From Bacteroidia bacterium (GTDB lineage: Bacteria > Bacteroidota > Bacteroidia > J057), in the NCBI GenBank assembly GCA_033391075.1, contig JAWPMV010000001.1:6262001-6326000 (forward strand): a stretch of 64,000 bases of DNA, read 5' to 3'. Shown here one piece after another: positions 50,238 through 59,534 of this stretch (within the stretch, counting starts at the first letter, position 1; every line of letters starts with the position of its first letter). The notes under the pieces are model-generated. The model saw nothing but the letters and a program-made list of their open reading frames with translations. It was not told the origin of the DNA and searched no databases. The position numbers and the translations under genes were made by a program.

Positions 50238-52704
50238 CTTTATACTGATATTATTCCTGGGCTATGGCAGCCTGATGGCGCAGATGAGCCTTAGCGGGCT
50301 TGTACGGGATAGTTTGAGCCAAAATCCGCTCACTGAGGTGGAGGTATACTTAAGTAAGCTGGATAAAAGAACGAAGACCAATCAAGAGGGAAAATTCTCT
50401 TTTGAAGACTTGGCAGCAGGAAGCTATGAGGTACTTTTCTTTTCGCCCAGTTATGAGCTAAGGAAAGAGCAAGTTGTGCTGAAAGATCAGGCTGTGTTTT
50501 TGGAAATCAATCTGAGGGAAATCACCTATCAGATGTCTGAAGTAGTCATCGCACAAAGAAGGGAAGAACTCTTTGCCCTGAAGCGACTCAAGGAAGTGGA
50601 AGGAACGGCCATCTATGCAGGAAAGAAAACCGAGGTGGTTTTATTGGAGCAGCTCACTGCCAATATCTCGGGCAACAATCCTCGCCAAATCTATAGCCAG
50701 GTAGCCGGTTTGAATATCTATGAGAATAATGATGCAGGGCTTCAATTGAATATCGGAGGTCGCGGACTCGATCCCAATCGTTCGGCCAATTTCAATACCC
50801 GTCAGAATGGCTATGACATCAGTGCAGATGTGCTGGGTTATCCGGAAAGTTATTACACACCACCTGCAGAAGCCCTGAGTGAAATCCAGGTAATCCGTGG
50901 AGCTGCTTCTTTGCAATATGGCACCCAGTTTGGCGGACTTATCAATTTCAAATTCAAGCAGCCAGTGGAGGATAAAAAGATCGAATGGGTCTCTCGCCAA
51001 AGTACCGGTTCCAATAATCTCTTCACCTCTTTTAATAGCGTATCCGGTACTCTCGGGAAATTTAGCTATTACACCTATTTCAATTATAAAAGAGGAGATG
51101 GCTTTCGGCCAAATTCTGACTTCGAATCCAAAAATTTCTATACCGATCTTCATTATCAATTGAGCGATAAAACCCTGCTTGATGCAGAGTTTACCTACCT
51201 CAGTTATCTCGCTCAGCAGCCGGGGGGATTGACCGATGCTCAATTCTACAATGATCCGACTTTCAGCAATCGGGAGCGCAACTGGTTTAGCATTGATTGG
51301 CGCCTACTTTCTCTTCGACTGATCCATGAATTCTCGGAGAAAGCAGAATTGAGTGTCAACTGGTTTGGACTGGATGCTTCAAGAAAAGCTGTAGGCTTCC
51401 GCACCAATAGAGTTTCTCAGACTGATGATCCGGAGGCTCCGCGCGACCTCATAATCGGCGATTTTAATAACTGGGGGCTTGAAACGCGCTTCCTCAAGAG
51501 ATATGATCTGGGGAAAAGGAAGGGTATTTTCCTTCTAGGTCAAAAGTACTATACTTCAGACAATCTTGCGATGCAGGGGCCTGGAAGCGCTGCAGCAAAT
51601 GCTGACTTTCAACTCTACTCCAATGATTTCAGTTCCTATCCCAATCAGTCCGATTTCCGTTTCCCCAACCGAAACATAGCCCTCTTCGGAGAAAACATAT
51701 TTTACCTTTCAGACAACTTCACCCTGACTCCGGGGTTCCGCTTCGAGAACATCAAAACCGAAAGTGAAGGAACTTTCAAAAAGATCAATTTCGATCTGGC
51801 TGGAAATCCCATTCAGGATACGACTTTCGAGGACAATCGCGTGCTCAATCGAACTTTCATATTGTTGGGAATTGGAGCCAGTTACAAACCCAATTCCGCT
51901 TTCGAAGCTTATGCAAATTTCTCCCAGAATTATCGTTCGGTTACTTTCAGTGATATCCGAATTGTGAATCCTTCTTTTCAGATCGATCCCAATATTTCGG
52001 ATGAAAAAGGATTTACTGCAGACTTTGGAATCAGAGGTAGGTTAAAGAATTTTCTTTCCTACGATATAGGAGGATTTGGGCTCCTGTATAATGATCGTTT
52101 GGGAGAAGTTTTGCGTGCCGAAACTCGCCTCGATGCTAATGGTCAATTAAGAGAAACAGGAAGGGTGATTAGATTCAGGGGAAATATCGGCTCCGCCTTT
52201 TTATTTGGCCTGGAGAGCCTGATTGACTGGAACATCCGCAAGACCTTTTTCAAATACCAGGAGAACTATCGCCTCGGCATTTTCTTCAATACCTCCCTCA
52301 CACACTCCAACTACTTTCAATCTGAAATCCCCGGAGTCGAAGGTAATGAAGTCGAATTCATCCCTTTCCTCAACTTTAAGTCAGGCCTCAAATTTGGCTA
52401 CAAAAACCTTCTCGGCACCCTTCAATACTCATATCTGTCTGAGCAGTTTACGGATGCCTCCAATGCTCCACAGAACGTACAAGACAATCAAAGCGGCATT
52501 CAAGGCGCTATTCCCGCATATAGTATCCTTGACCTAAGTCTTTCTTACAAATTCAGGATGTTTCAGATTGAAGCCGGTGCTAATAATTTGCTGAATCAAT
52601 GGTATTTCACCAGGAGAGCAACGGGTTATCCGGGACCGGGCATTATTCCTTCTGCTCCACGCACCTGGTATATTGCACTCCAGGTGAAGTTGGAGAAGAA
52701 GTAA
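50218..52704 (+). CDS. FecA-type TonB-dependent outer-membrane receptor
   Basis: An 828-aa receptor: signal peptide, N-terminal carboxypeptidase-like regulatory domain (SLSGLVRDSLSQNPLTEVEV), plug with EGTAIYAGKKTEVV and IQVIRGAASLQYGTQFGG, and a 22-strand barrel ending in an aromatic strand (WYIALQVKLEKK). The RLKEVEGTAIYAGKK stretch is the hallmark of the FecA (ferric dicitrate) branch. It imports an iron chelate using TonB energy. No FecR/FecI signalling pair is present. Confidence 0.92.
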   Translation: MRLKAYSFILILFLGYGSLMAQMSLSGLVRDSLSQNPLTEVEVYLSKLDKRTKTNQEGKFSFEDLAAGSYEVLFFSPSYELRKEQVVLKDQAVFLEINLREITYQMSEVVIAQRREELFALKRLKEVEGTAIYAGKKTEVVLLEQLTANISGNNPRQIYSQVAGLNIYENNDAGLQLNIGGRGLDPNRSANFNTRQNGYDISADVLGYPESYYTPPAEALSEIQVIRGAASLQYGTQFGGLINFKFKQPVEDKKIEWVSRQSTGSNNLFTSFNSVSGTLGKFSYYTYFNYKRGDGFRPNSDFESKNFYTDLHYQLSDKTLLDAEFTYLSYLAQQPGGLTDAQFYNDPTFSNRERNWFSIDWRLLSLRLIHEFSEKAELSVNWFGLDASRKAVGFRTNRVSQTDDPEAPRDLIIGDFNNWGLETRFLKRYDLGKRKGIFLLGQKYYTSDNLAMQGPGSAAANADFQLYSNDFSSYPNQSDFRFPNRNIALFGENIFYLSDNFTLTPGFRFENIKTESEGTFKKINFDLAGNPIQDTTFEDNRVLNRTFILLGIGASYKPNSAFEAYANFSQNYRSVTFSDIRIVNPSFQIDPNISDEKGFTADFGIRGRLKNFLSYDIGGFGLLYNDRLGEVLRAETRLDANGQLRETGRVIRFRGNIGSAFLFGLESLIDWNIRKTFFKYQENYRLGIFFNTSLTHSNYFQSEIPGVEGNEVEFIPFLNFKSGLKFGYKNLLGTLQYSYLSEQFTDASNAPQNVQDNQSGIQGAIPAYSILDLSLSYKFRMFQIEAGANNLLNQWYFTRRATGYPGPGIIPSAPRTWYIALQVKLEKK

Positions 52705-52748
52705 TAGGAAATTCGGAAAAGGATTTTCAAGAAGCTTTGGATATACTC

Positions 52749-53468
52749 TTATTCCAATTTTGATACAGCCTTACTTACGCCAGCTTCCAATAAAGGGCGA
52801 AGTTCCTCGATCAGGATATCTATAAATTCTCTCCGACTTTTGTCAAAAAGTACTTCCCCTTTCTTTGCAGTCAATCCTTTTTTCGATTCCAATACCATTC
52901 CTGACAAATGAGGATTATCTCTTGTAACATAGGCGAGCATAGCTTCAGAAGCTTTCTGCTTTTCTATGATACGCTTTACAACTTTACCTGAAGCATCAAA
53001 TTGCCTCAGATTGATTTCAACTTGAGGCTTGATCCCTTTAGCCATAAGTTGAATTCCCCCAGGAGCAATCTTTAGGCTGACCGCAAAATAGGTATCTCCT
53101 TTATAGCCTTTTTTCCCCAGGTTTTTAATCGCGCTCTTCAGGTTCAGGGCCAAAGGACTATTATCCATTCCAAACTTGATAAAGTCTCGCAATACTTCAT
53201 TGGAGCTTATCGGATAATTTTTCTGCTCCAATTCCTGATCAAAAGCATTTCTTGCAAGGGTATCCAATTGATGTTTGAGGTATAAACGATTGTTTGCGAC
53301 TTGCATCTTTTTGCCTTGCTTATCATAAACTCTGCTATCCAGTTTATTGAGCAGGGTATCTGCAATTTCAAATTCAAACTTCAGAATGTGATTGACCGAA
53401 GTGCCCGATTCCTGGGCGATCCCTATTTGTGTAAAAAACAGGATAGCGAGAGAGAGAAAATATTTCAT
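52749..53468 (-). CDS. Secreted protein of unknown function
   Basis: A 239-aa protein with a signal peptide (LAILFFTQIGIAQ) and an alternating strand/helix pattern; notable are NYPISSNEVLRDFIKFGMDNS and a Lys-rich C-terminal third. No lipobox, membrane segment or known motif. It is convergent with the TonB receptor gene and monocistronic. Confidence 0.6.
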   Translation of the reverse strand: MKYFLSLAILFFTQIGIAQESGTSVNHILKFEFEIADTLLNKLDSRVYDKQGKKMQVANNRLYLKHQLDTLARNAFDQELEQKNYPISSNEVLRDFIKFGMDNSPLALNLKSAIKNLGKKGYKGDTYFAVSLKIAPGGIQLMAKGIKPQVEINLRQFDASGKVVKRIIEKQKASEAMLAYVTRDNPHLSGMVLESKKGLTAKKGEVLFDKSRREFIDILIEELRPLLEAGVSKAVSKLE

Positions 53469-53646
53469 GGGTTAATGTTTAGGATTAGTAGCCTGATACC
53501 TCCGAAGTGTAATTCCTTCCTGAACCCTAACTCTAATTCAGAGAGATTATTCTATCCTTTATAATTGAGAATCCGCAAATAGGCCTTCATGAAATTACAC
53601 CCAATTTGTTCGGGGGAAGAAAAAAGCCCTAATTATTCTCTATTTT

Positions 53647-54945
53647 ATGAACATGGAGAAAGGAAAAATAGGATTTTGGGAAACTACATCCCTGGTATTA
53701 GGAAACATGATTGGATCGGGGATTTTCCTCCTGCCGGCGTCTCTGGCCTTTTATGGAGGGATAAGTCTTTGGGGCTGGATCCTTTCTTCTTTAGGTGCCT
53801 TATTGCTGGCGAAAGTATTTTCCAAATTATCCAGAGTTTATCCCAAAACCGGAGGGCCCTATGTATATGCACGTGAAGGCATGGGTGATTTTGCCGGCTT
53901 TCTGGTTGCCTGGGGCTATTGGATTTCGGTTTGCGTAACCAATGCAGCCATAGCGGTAGCCATGCTCAGTTATCTGACCGTTTTTCTTCCTGTATTGGGG
54001 GAATCACCTTTCTTGTCAATCGCATTAGGTTTGACAGTAATATGGGGACTGAGTTTTCTGAATATGCAGGGGGTGAAAGCAGCGGGCAAGCTTCAATTGG
54101 TTACTACCATTCTGAAAGTAGCTCCCTTGATGCTTATAGCGATTGTCGGACTTTTCTATATGGATTGGAGTCATTTCACTCCCTTTAATCTAAGCGGTAA
54201 ATCAGCCCTTCAAGCAATCACTGAAACAGCTACCTTGACGCTCTTTGCATTTCTGGGAATCGAATGTGCCAGTATTCCAGCTGACAACATCAAAGATCCG
54301 AAAAAAACCATTCCTGCTGCGACACAATGGGGAACCTATATCGCCATTGCGGTTTATATCTTGAGCTCTATGGTGCTAATGGGAGTTCTTTCTCCCACTG
54401 AATTACAAAATTCTGAAGCACCTTTTGCAGATGCAGCTGCTTTGATGTGGGGAGATTCTGCTCGCTTTATTGTGGCCATTGCTGCTATCATTTCGACTTT
54501 TGGGGCCTTAAATGGATGGATTCTTATACAAGGCCAAATTCCGCTGGCCGCAGCCCGAGATAAGATGTTTCACCAGGCTTTCGCCAAAACCAATAGCAAA
54601 GGAAGTCCTGTCATCGGTATCACGGTATCGAGTATCTTTATTTCTGTGATTATGATGCTCAATTTTTCGAAAGGCTTTGTCAAAGCCTTTGAGTTCATGA
54701 TTCTGCTTGGCACCCTTACGGTATTGATTCCTTATCTCTTTTCTTCCGCAACCCATATTCTCATCTCTTATGAAAAATCCCGTCCCTGGTCCTGGTTATT
54801 AGGGCTATTGGCTTTTATATTTTCTTTATGGGCCGTGATCGGATCGGGAGAGGAAGTTGTATTTTGGGGCTTTGTCCTCTTGATGGCGGGAATTCCGATT
54901 TATATCTTTATCAAGTTGAAGCAAAAAGAAGAAGCCAAAGATTAA
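53647..54945 (+). CDS. APC-superfamily amino acid permease (AdiC/basic amino acid type)
   Basis: A 432-aa, 12-helix permease with GNMIGSGIFLLPASLA in helix 1 and TLFAFLGIECASIPADNIKDPKKTIPAA in helix 6, both typical of arginine/agmatine and cationic amino-acid exchangers. The gene lies 21 bp upstream of a dimethylarginine dimethylaminohydrolase homologue, so arginine, methylarginine or citrulline are the likely substrates. Confidence 0.87.
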   Translation: MNMEKGKIGFWETTSLVLGNMIGSGIFLLPASLAFYGGISLWGWILSSLGALLLAKVFSKLSRVYPKTGGPYVYAREGMGDFAGFLVAWGYWISVCVTNAAIAVAMLSYLTVFLPVLGESPFLSIALGLTVIWGLSFLNMQGVKAAGKLQLVTTILKVAPLMLIAIVGLFYMDWSHFTPFNLSGKSALQAITETATLTLFAFLGIECASIPADNIKDPKKTIPAATQWGTYIAIAVYILSSMVLMGVLSPTELQNSEAPFADAAALMWGDSARFIVAIAAIISTFGALNGWILIQGQIPLAAARDKMFHQAFAKTNSKGSPVIGITVSSIFISVIMMLNFSKGFVKAFEFMILLGTLTVLIPYLFSSATHILISYEKSRPWSWLLGLLAFIFSLWAVIGSGEEVVFWGFVLLMAGIPIYIFIKLKQKEEAKD

Positions 54946-54966
54946 TCATCCCATCTCCTATCATAT

Positions 54967-55836
54967 ATGTCTATCCATTCAGAATTTGCCAAACTGGAGC
55001 AAGTCTTTATCAAATCCGTTTCTGATGCTTTCGAAAATCAAGCCCAGCTTGATCAGCAATGGGAAGATCTCAATTATCTTTCCCGACCCGATTTTGTGAA
55101 AGCCAAAGAAGAATATCATGCCTTTGAAGCCTTATTGAAAAAAGGCGGGACAGAAATCAAATATTTCAGTTCCAATGATAGCGTTTCTATTGATTCTATT
55201 TATTGTCGGGATGCTTCGATCGTAACAGATCATGGGGTTATCCTTTGTCATATGGGAAAAGGTCAGCGACTTCCAGAACCGGCAGCTTGTGAAAAAGACT
55301 ATACAGCTCAGGGAATTCCGATTCTGGGACGGATTGAAGCGCCCGGATGCATAGAAGGAGGAGATGTGGCCTGGCTGGATACAAAGACCCTCGCGCTTGC
55401 ACATGGCTATCGCAGCAATGATGCCGGTTTCGACCAATTGAAAGCCCTCCTGAATCCTTTTGGGATTGAAGTTATGCAAGTAGATCTCCCCCATTATAAA
55501 GGAGCTGGAGATGTTTTTCATTTGATGTCAATATTTAGCCCGGTAGATGCCGATAAAGCGGTCGTATATTCTCCTTTGATGCCTGTTAGATTCAGGGAGG
55601 AATTGCTTAGACGAAAGTATCAATTGATTGAAGTGCCTGAAGAAGAATTTGAATCGATGGGCTGCAATGTCCTGGCTATCGCTCCGAGTCTTTGTCTGAT
55701 GGTGAAAGGTAATCCCATTACTAAATCCCGCCTTGAGGCAGCTGGCTGTGAGGTTTGGGAATACGAAGGGCAGGAGATCAGTGTGAAAGGTGGGGGAGGC
55801 CCTACTTGTTTAACCAGGCCTTCTAAAAGATCATAA
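54967..55836 (+). CDS. DDAH-like guanidino-modifying hydrolase (amidinotransferase superfamily)
   Basis: A 289-aa protein of the arginine-deiminase fold. Substrate-binding and catalytic positions are visible: DSIYCRDAS, CIEGGDVAWLD, the His in GAGDVFHLMS and Cys281 in GGPTCLTRP. DDAH splits methylated arginine into citrulline and methylamine; bacterial relatives can have other guanidino substrates. It is coexpressed with the permease upstream. Confidence 0.87.
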   Translation: MSIHSEFAKLEQVFIKSVSDAFENQAQLDQQWEDLNYLSRPDFVKAKEEYHAFEALLKKGGTEIKYFSSNDSVSIDSIYCRDASIVTDHGVILCHMGKGQRLPEPAACEKDYTAQGIPILGRIEAPGCIEGGDVAWLDTKTLALAHGYRSNDAGFDQLKALLNPFGIEVMQVDLPHYKGAGDVFHLMSIFSPVDADKAVVYSPLMPVRFREELLRRKYQLIEVPEEEFESMGCNVLAIAPSLCLMVKGNPITKSRLEAAGCEVWEYEGQEISVKGGGGPTCLTRPSKRS

Positions 55837-56057
55837 AATTCTTTTTACTATAGATTCTTTATGCATCTTTTTAGAAAAGTTGCTGATCCTTCCTTTCATT
55901 TCGGGCTAAAGAATCGGAACAAAAAGAGGTAAGCAAGACAGGATTCCATACCCAAAGTTCTCCTTCCATCTCCCTTGCACATTTTTTCAGCAATTTTAAC
56001 CTTCAATTAAGCAAAACTCCCCTTATATTAGCTTTTAGGCCTAAGTCCCCTTGAGAA

Positions 56058-57101
56058 ATGCAGAAGATCGATTTTCTATCAATTGTAACGGATGCCTGGA
56101 AGGCTTATGATTCCTCCAGACCTATAAAGGCCGTTGCAGATATAAGTGCCATGGTTTCCACCAATCATGTGTACAAGGTAGATTTGGAGTTCAAAAGTTT
56201 TGTGATCGCCAAACTGTCTTATTTTGGTCGCTATGAGCATTTTGTTGAGGATCACAGCATCATCAATGTTCTGGCCAATAACCTCCCGGCTCCCTTCGAA
56301 AATTTTCTCGCTCGTTCTCTGATCAAAGCCAATGAACTCTTCTTTTACAGACATCAGGATCGGGAAGTGGATGCCTGGGTTGTATTTTATCGACCGATCA
56401 AAATCGAAGAGATGCTGCCAAAGCGTTTGGAGAAATCCCATATCCAAAGTTTGGGCAGGCAGTTTGCCCTCTTTCACCATGCTTGCCGACAGGTAAAAAA
56501 CACACTGCCTCCTTCTTCAAAAACCCTAAAAACAGATTTAGATCATTTATTGGAGATCATAAAAACGGATGTAGGAAAATATGAGCACAGAGGAAATATC
56601 GACACCATCAAATCCCATATTGCTGCTTTCCATGAGGAAATGGCAAAGTGGCCCTTAAATGATGCGGAGAAAATTCCGGTCTTCGTAGACTGGAACATTG
56701 GCAATTTCTCGATCGACAAAGAGAACCGACTATCTTCCCGTTGGGATTATGACTGGTTCCGAATGAGTTATCGAATCATGGATTTTTATTTCCTAAGCCG
56801 TATCTGTTCGGATGTGGGAGATCGAACGGTCTTTAGCTATAATATTGGCACTTTTAATGAAGATCGTTTTCTGCTTTTCCTCAAAAGTTATCATGAGGTT
56901 TATCCTTTGACTGAAGCAGACATTCGCCAGCTCAAGGAAGTGTATCGTTTTTTCATCCTCAATTATGTGATCAAGGATGGTCGATATTTTTTCCATGAAG
57001 TCTATGCGACCAAGCTACAACAAGAAGCCTATATGCAGTATTTGCCATCTATTGCAAAGGGATTTAAGCCAGAGCGGATTTTGAGGGAGTTGGGGATATA
57101 A
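56058..57101 (+). CDS. APH/choline-kinase-like phosphotransferase
   Basis: A 347-aa protein-kinase-like fold. The catalytic loop reads VFVDWNIGNFSID, keeping the base Asp and the metal Asn of the HxDxxxxN motif but with the His position changed, and the metal Asp follows in RWDYDWFRMSYRIMDFYF. An N-terminal lobe with VVFYRPI is present. The substrate may be a sugar, choline or an antibiotic-like compound. A HAD-type protein lies downstream beyond a toxin-antitoxin pair. Confidence 0.72.
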   Translation: MQKIDFLSIVTDAWKAYDSSRPIKAVADISAMVSTNHVYKVDLEFKSFVIAKLSYFGRYEHFVEDHSIINVLANNLPAPFENFLARSLIKANELFFYRHQDREVDAWVVFYRPIKIEEMLPKRLEKSHIQSLGRQFALFHHACRQVKNTLPPSSKTLKTDLDHLLEIIKTDVGKYEHRGNIDTIKSHIAAFHEEMAKWPLNDAEKIPVFVDWNIGNFSIDKENRLSSRWDYDWFRMSYRIMDFYFLSRICSDVGDRTVFSYNIGTFNEDRFLLFLKSYHEVYPLTEADIRQLKEVYRFFILNYVIKDGRYFFHEVYATKLQQEAYMQYLPSIAKGFKPERILRELGI

Positions 57102-57181
57102 GGCTAAATCAAGACATTTATCGAATCATTTGGAATAGTTTTTCCGTTAAAAAGCTAGTACCTTTATCTAAATTCTAGTCA

Positions 57182-57427
57182 ATGGATTTAAAGTTATATA
57201 AGTCTGTTCTTCAAAAACTTATCTCACTTCCTGTGGAGTATCTTCCTCAGGTAAATGACTTTTTATCCAGCTTAGGGCAGAAACATAGTCGCAAAGAAAA
57301 AAATCGAGAATCCATCCTTGCGCTTGCAGGTTCCTGGACAGATATGCTCGAAGAAGATTTCGAAGAATACCTTACCCATACCAAAAAAACTGGAGACGAT
57401 CTATTCGGACGTGAGGTAGAACTATGA
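57182..57427 (+). CDS. Antitoxin of a VapBC-type pair (DUF2281-like)
   Basis: An 81-aa acidic protein: an N-terminal helical segment (LQKLISLPVEYLPQVNDFLSSL) like DUF2281 antitoxins, a basic middle, and a C-terminal acidic tail (MLEEDFEEYLTHTKKTGDDLFGREVEL) of the type that wraps PIN toxins. It overlaps the PIN gene by 4 bp (ATGA). Confidence 0.8.
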   Translation: MDLKLYKSVLQKLISLPVEYLPQVNDFLSSLGQKHSRKEKNRESILALAGSWTDMLEEDFEEYLTHTKKTGDDLFGREVEL

Positions 57428-57834
57428 AACAAGCCTTACTAGACACAGATACTATTTCCTATTATTTCCGGAATCAAACTGCTGTAATAGAAAAAGTAGA
57501 TAAATATCTACAAGAGTATGGTTTCATAAATCTCAGTGTAGTCACTTATTATGAAATCATGAATGGTTTACTTTTCAAAGATGCAAAAAGACAATTGATA
57601 GTCTTTGAAACATTCGCAGAATTAAATTCCATTTTACCCTTACATAAGTCAACAGCAAAGTTAGCTGCTGAGATTTTTTCGGACCTAAGAAAAAAAGGGA
57701 TTACCATTGGACATAATGACATTATGATTGCAGCTTGCGCTTTAGAGAATAATTTGACGCTTGTAAGCAATAACACAAATCACTTCCAACATATAGAAAA
57801 TCTAGAGATAGACAATTGGAGTCTATACGCTTAA
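57424..57834 (+). CDS. vapC: VapC-type PIN-domain ribonuclease toxin
   Basis: A 136-aa PIN protein with the acidic active site: Asp7 (LLDTDTISYYF), Glu44 (TYYEIMNGLL), Asp99 (IGHNDIMIAACAL) and the SNNTNHFQHI strand. VapC toxins cut tRNA or rRNA and are neutralised by the partner encoded just before. The following HAD gene starts 6 bp later. Confidence 0.9.
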   Translation: MKQALLDTDTISYYFRNQTAVIEKVDKYLQEYGFINLSVVTYYEIMNGLLFKDAKRQLIVFETFAELNSILPLHKSTAKLAAEIFSDLRKKGITIGHNDIMIAACALENNLTLVSNNTNHFQHIENLEIDNWSLYA

Positions 57835-57840
57835 TTTACC

Positions 57841-58677
57841 ATGCAGATCCAATCCTTTCACAGCATTTGCTCCCAATACAAAGTCATCTTTTTCGACTCC
57901 TATGGCGTTCTCAAAAACTATCAGGGCCTGATAGAAGGAGTCCCTGAGATGCTGGATGCTTTAAATAATATCGGGATCGACTATTACGTACTTACCAATG
58001 ATGCTTCTCGGGGGCCAGAATTGATGAAGCAAAATTTCAAAAAGATTGGTTTGCGGAATCTGGCCATGGAAAAGGTTGTTACCTCCGGGATGATGGCCAA
58101 AGAATATTTGCGCTATAAGGTTCCTGAAGGAAAAGTTGCCTATCTCGGTCCCCATCGCTCTGCCTTTTATATCGAGTCTCTGGGACTGGAATCTGTTCAT
58201 ATCGAAGACTTGCCCAAACATGATCCGGAAGATATCAAAGCTTTCCTCTTTCTTGATGATGAGGGCTTTGAATACAATTCGGCCATCAATCTCTGCCTAA
58301 ATCTCCTGCGTAAACATAACATACCTGCTATAGTCGCCAACACAGATAAAGTCTATCCGGCGAGTCGTGATGAAGTCGCCCTGGCTATCGGAGGTATAGC
58401 CAAACTGGTAGAAAATATTGTCCAGAAGAAATTCATCTACTTCGGCAAACCCGATTCGCAGATGTTTATGTATGCCTATCAAAAACTGGAAGGCATCAGC
58501 AAAAACGAAATTCTGATGGTTGGGGATACGCTTCAGACGGATATCCTGGGAGGTAATAAATTTGGGATTGATACGGCTCTGGTCTTGAGTGGAAATACTT
58601 CTGCCAGAAAGGTGAAGTCCCGAATTCGCAGTACGGGGATTATTCCCACTTATGTGTGCGAGAGTGTGGGGAAGTAG
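57841..58677 (+). CDS. HAD-superfamily class IIA protein (NagD-like) with altered nucleophile motif
   Basis: A 278-aa HAD IIA protein: motif I FFDSYGVLKN, motif II YYVLTNDASRG, motif III lysine in FGKPDSQMFMYA, motif IV MVGDTLQTDILGG. In active phosphatases motif I is DxD; here the second Asp is Tyr (D-S-Y), the general acid, so classical phosphatase activity is doubtful. The stop codon abuts the stop of the convergent esterase with no gap. Confidence 0.8.
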   Translation: MQIQSFHSICSQYKVIFFDSYGVLKNYQGLIEGVPEMLDALNNIGIDYYVLTNDASRGPELMKQNFKKIGLRNLAMEKVVTSGMMAKEYLRYKVPEGKVAYLGPHRSAFYIESLGLESVHIEDLPKHDPEDIKAFLFLDDEGFEYNSAINLCLNLLRKHNIPAIVANTDKVYPASRDEVALAIGGIAKLVENIVQKKFIYFGKPDSQMFMYAYQKLEGISKNEILMVGDTLQTDILGGNKFGIDTALVLSGNTSARKVKSRIRSTGIIPTYVCESVGK

Positions 58678-59523
58678 TTACTTTTCTTTCTCCTCTTTTT
58701 TATACAACTCCCGAAACGCCTCATAAATCGCATTGTGCAAGATGGTGCCATGATCCTCTCGGGGCAGATGTTTGTAGATCAATTCAAATTTCTCATTGCC
58801 TGAATCCCTAATGGCAGCGGCCAGCTTTTCAGCTACCTCTATCATAACCGGATGTTCCTTTCCGACAGAAATATAAACACGCCTGGGAGAGCCTTTATAA
58901 GATTTGAAGTATTGACCTAAAGTGGGCATTAGACTCTGTTTATCCCACCAAAGCGAAGGACTAACAATGAGATAGGTATCAAAGAGATCGGCTTTCTTTA
59001 GGAGAATCTCAGTCGCCAATAGCCCGCCCATCGATTGCCCGATGATGGTTTTTCCTTCTGTTACCGGATAGTTTTTTTGGATAAAGGGCTGCAGTTCTTT
59101 TTCGAGGAAAGCCATGAATCTTGAAGAGCCCCCACTTTGCGGAAGATGTTTCAAGTCAACTGTATCCTGACTGGGAAAGGTAAAATCCCGATAGCGATCT
59201 ACATTGGCGATCCCCACCAAAATGGAAGTAGGCAGCAAGCCGTACATATGGGCAAACTGCATCAGACCTGCGACATGGGGATAGTCTTCATGAGCCGAAC
59301 CATCGAGGAGATAAATGACAGGATACGTCTTTCCTGAATCCGGATGATAGCCCTGAGGCATATAAATATTGAGAATTCGTTTTTCTCCCAGTTCCTCGGA
59401 ATTGATTTCTTCTACAATTCCGAATGGGACGGTTTTCTTTCCTTCGTATCGATAGTCTTTTTCTTGTGCTTGAAGGGGAAGTAGAACCAGGAGAATTATA
59501 ATGGAGATGAAAAGTTTTTTCAT
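58678..59523 (-). CDS. Secreted esterase of the Fes/IroE-like alpha/beta-hydrolase family
   Basis: A 281-aa protein with a signal peptide (LLVLLPLQAQ) and an esterase fold: YPVIYLLDGSAHEDYPHV, nucleophile elbow GQSMGGLLA, and the late acid/His part (SVGKEHPVM, EDHGTI). The family contains siderophore esterases and various carbohydrate or protein esterases; the substrate is unknown. It is downstream of a T9SS glycoside-hydrolase-like gene on the same strand. Confidence 0.8.
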   Translation of the reverse strand: MKKLFISIIILLVLLPLQAQEKDYRYEGKKTVPFGIVEEINSEELGEKRILNIYMPQGYHPDSGKTYPVIYLLDGSAHEDYPHVAGLMQFAHMYGLLPTSILVGIANVDRYRDFTFPSQDTVDLKHLPQSGGSSRFMAFLEKELQPFIQKNYPVTEGKTIIGQSMGGLLATEILLKKADLFDTYLIVSPSLWWDKQSLMPTLGQYFKSYKGSPRRVYISVGKEHPVMIEVAEKLAAAIRDSGNEKFELIYKHLPREDHGTILHNAIYEAFRELYKKEEKEK

Positions 59524-59534
59524 ACAAATTTGGG

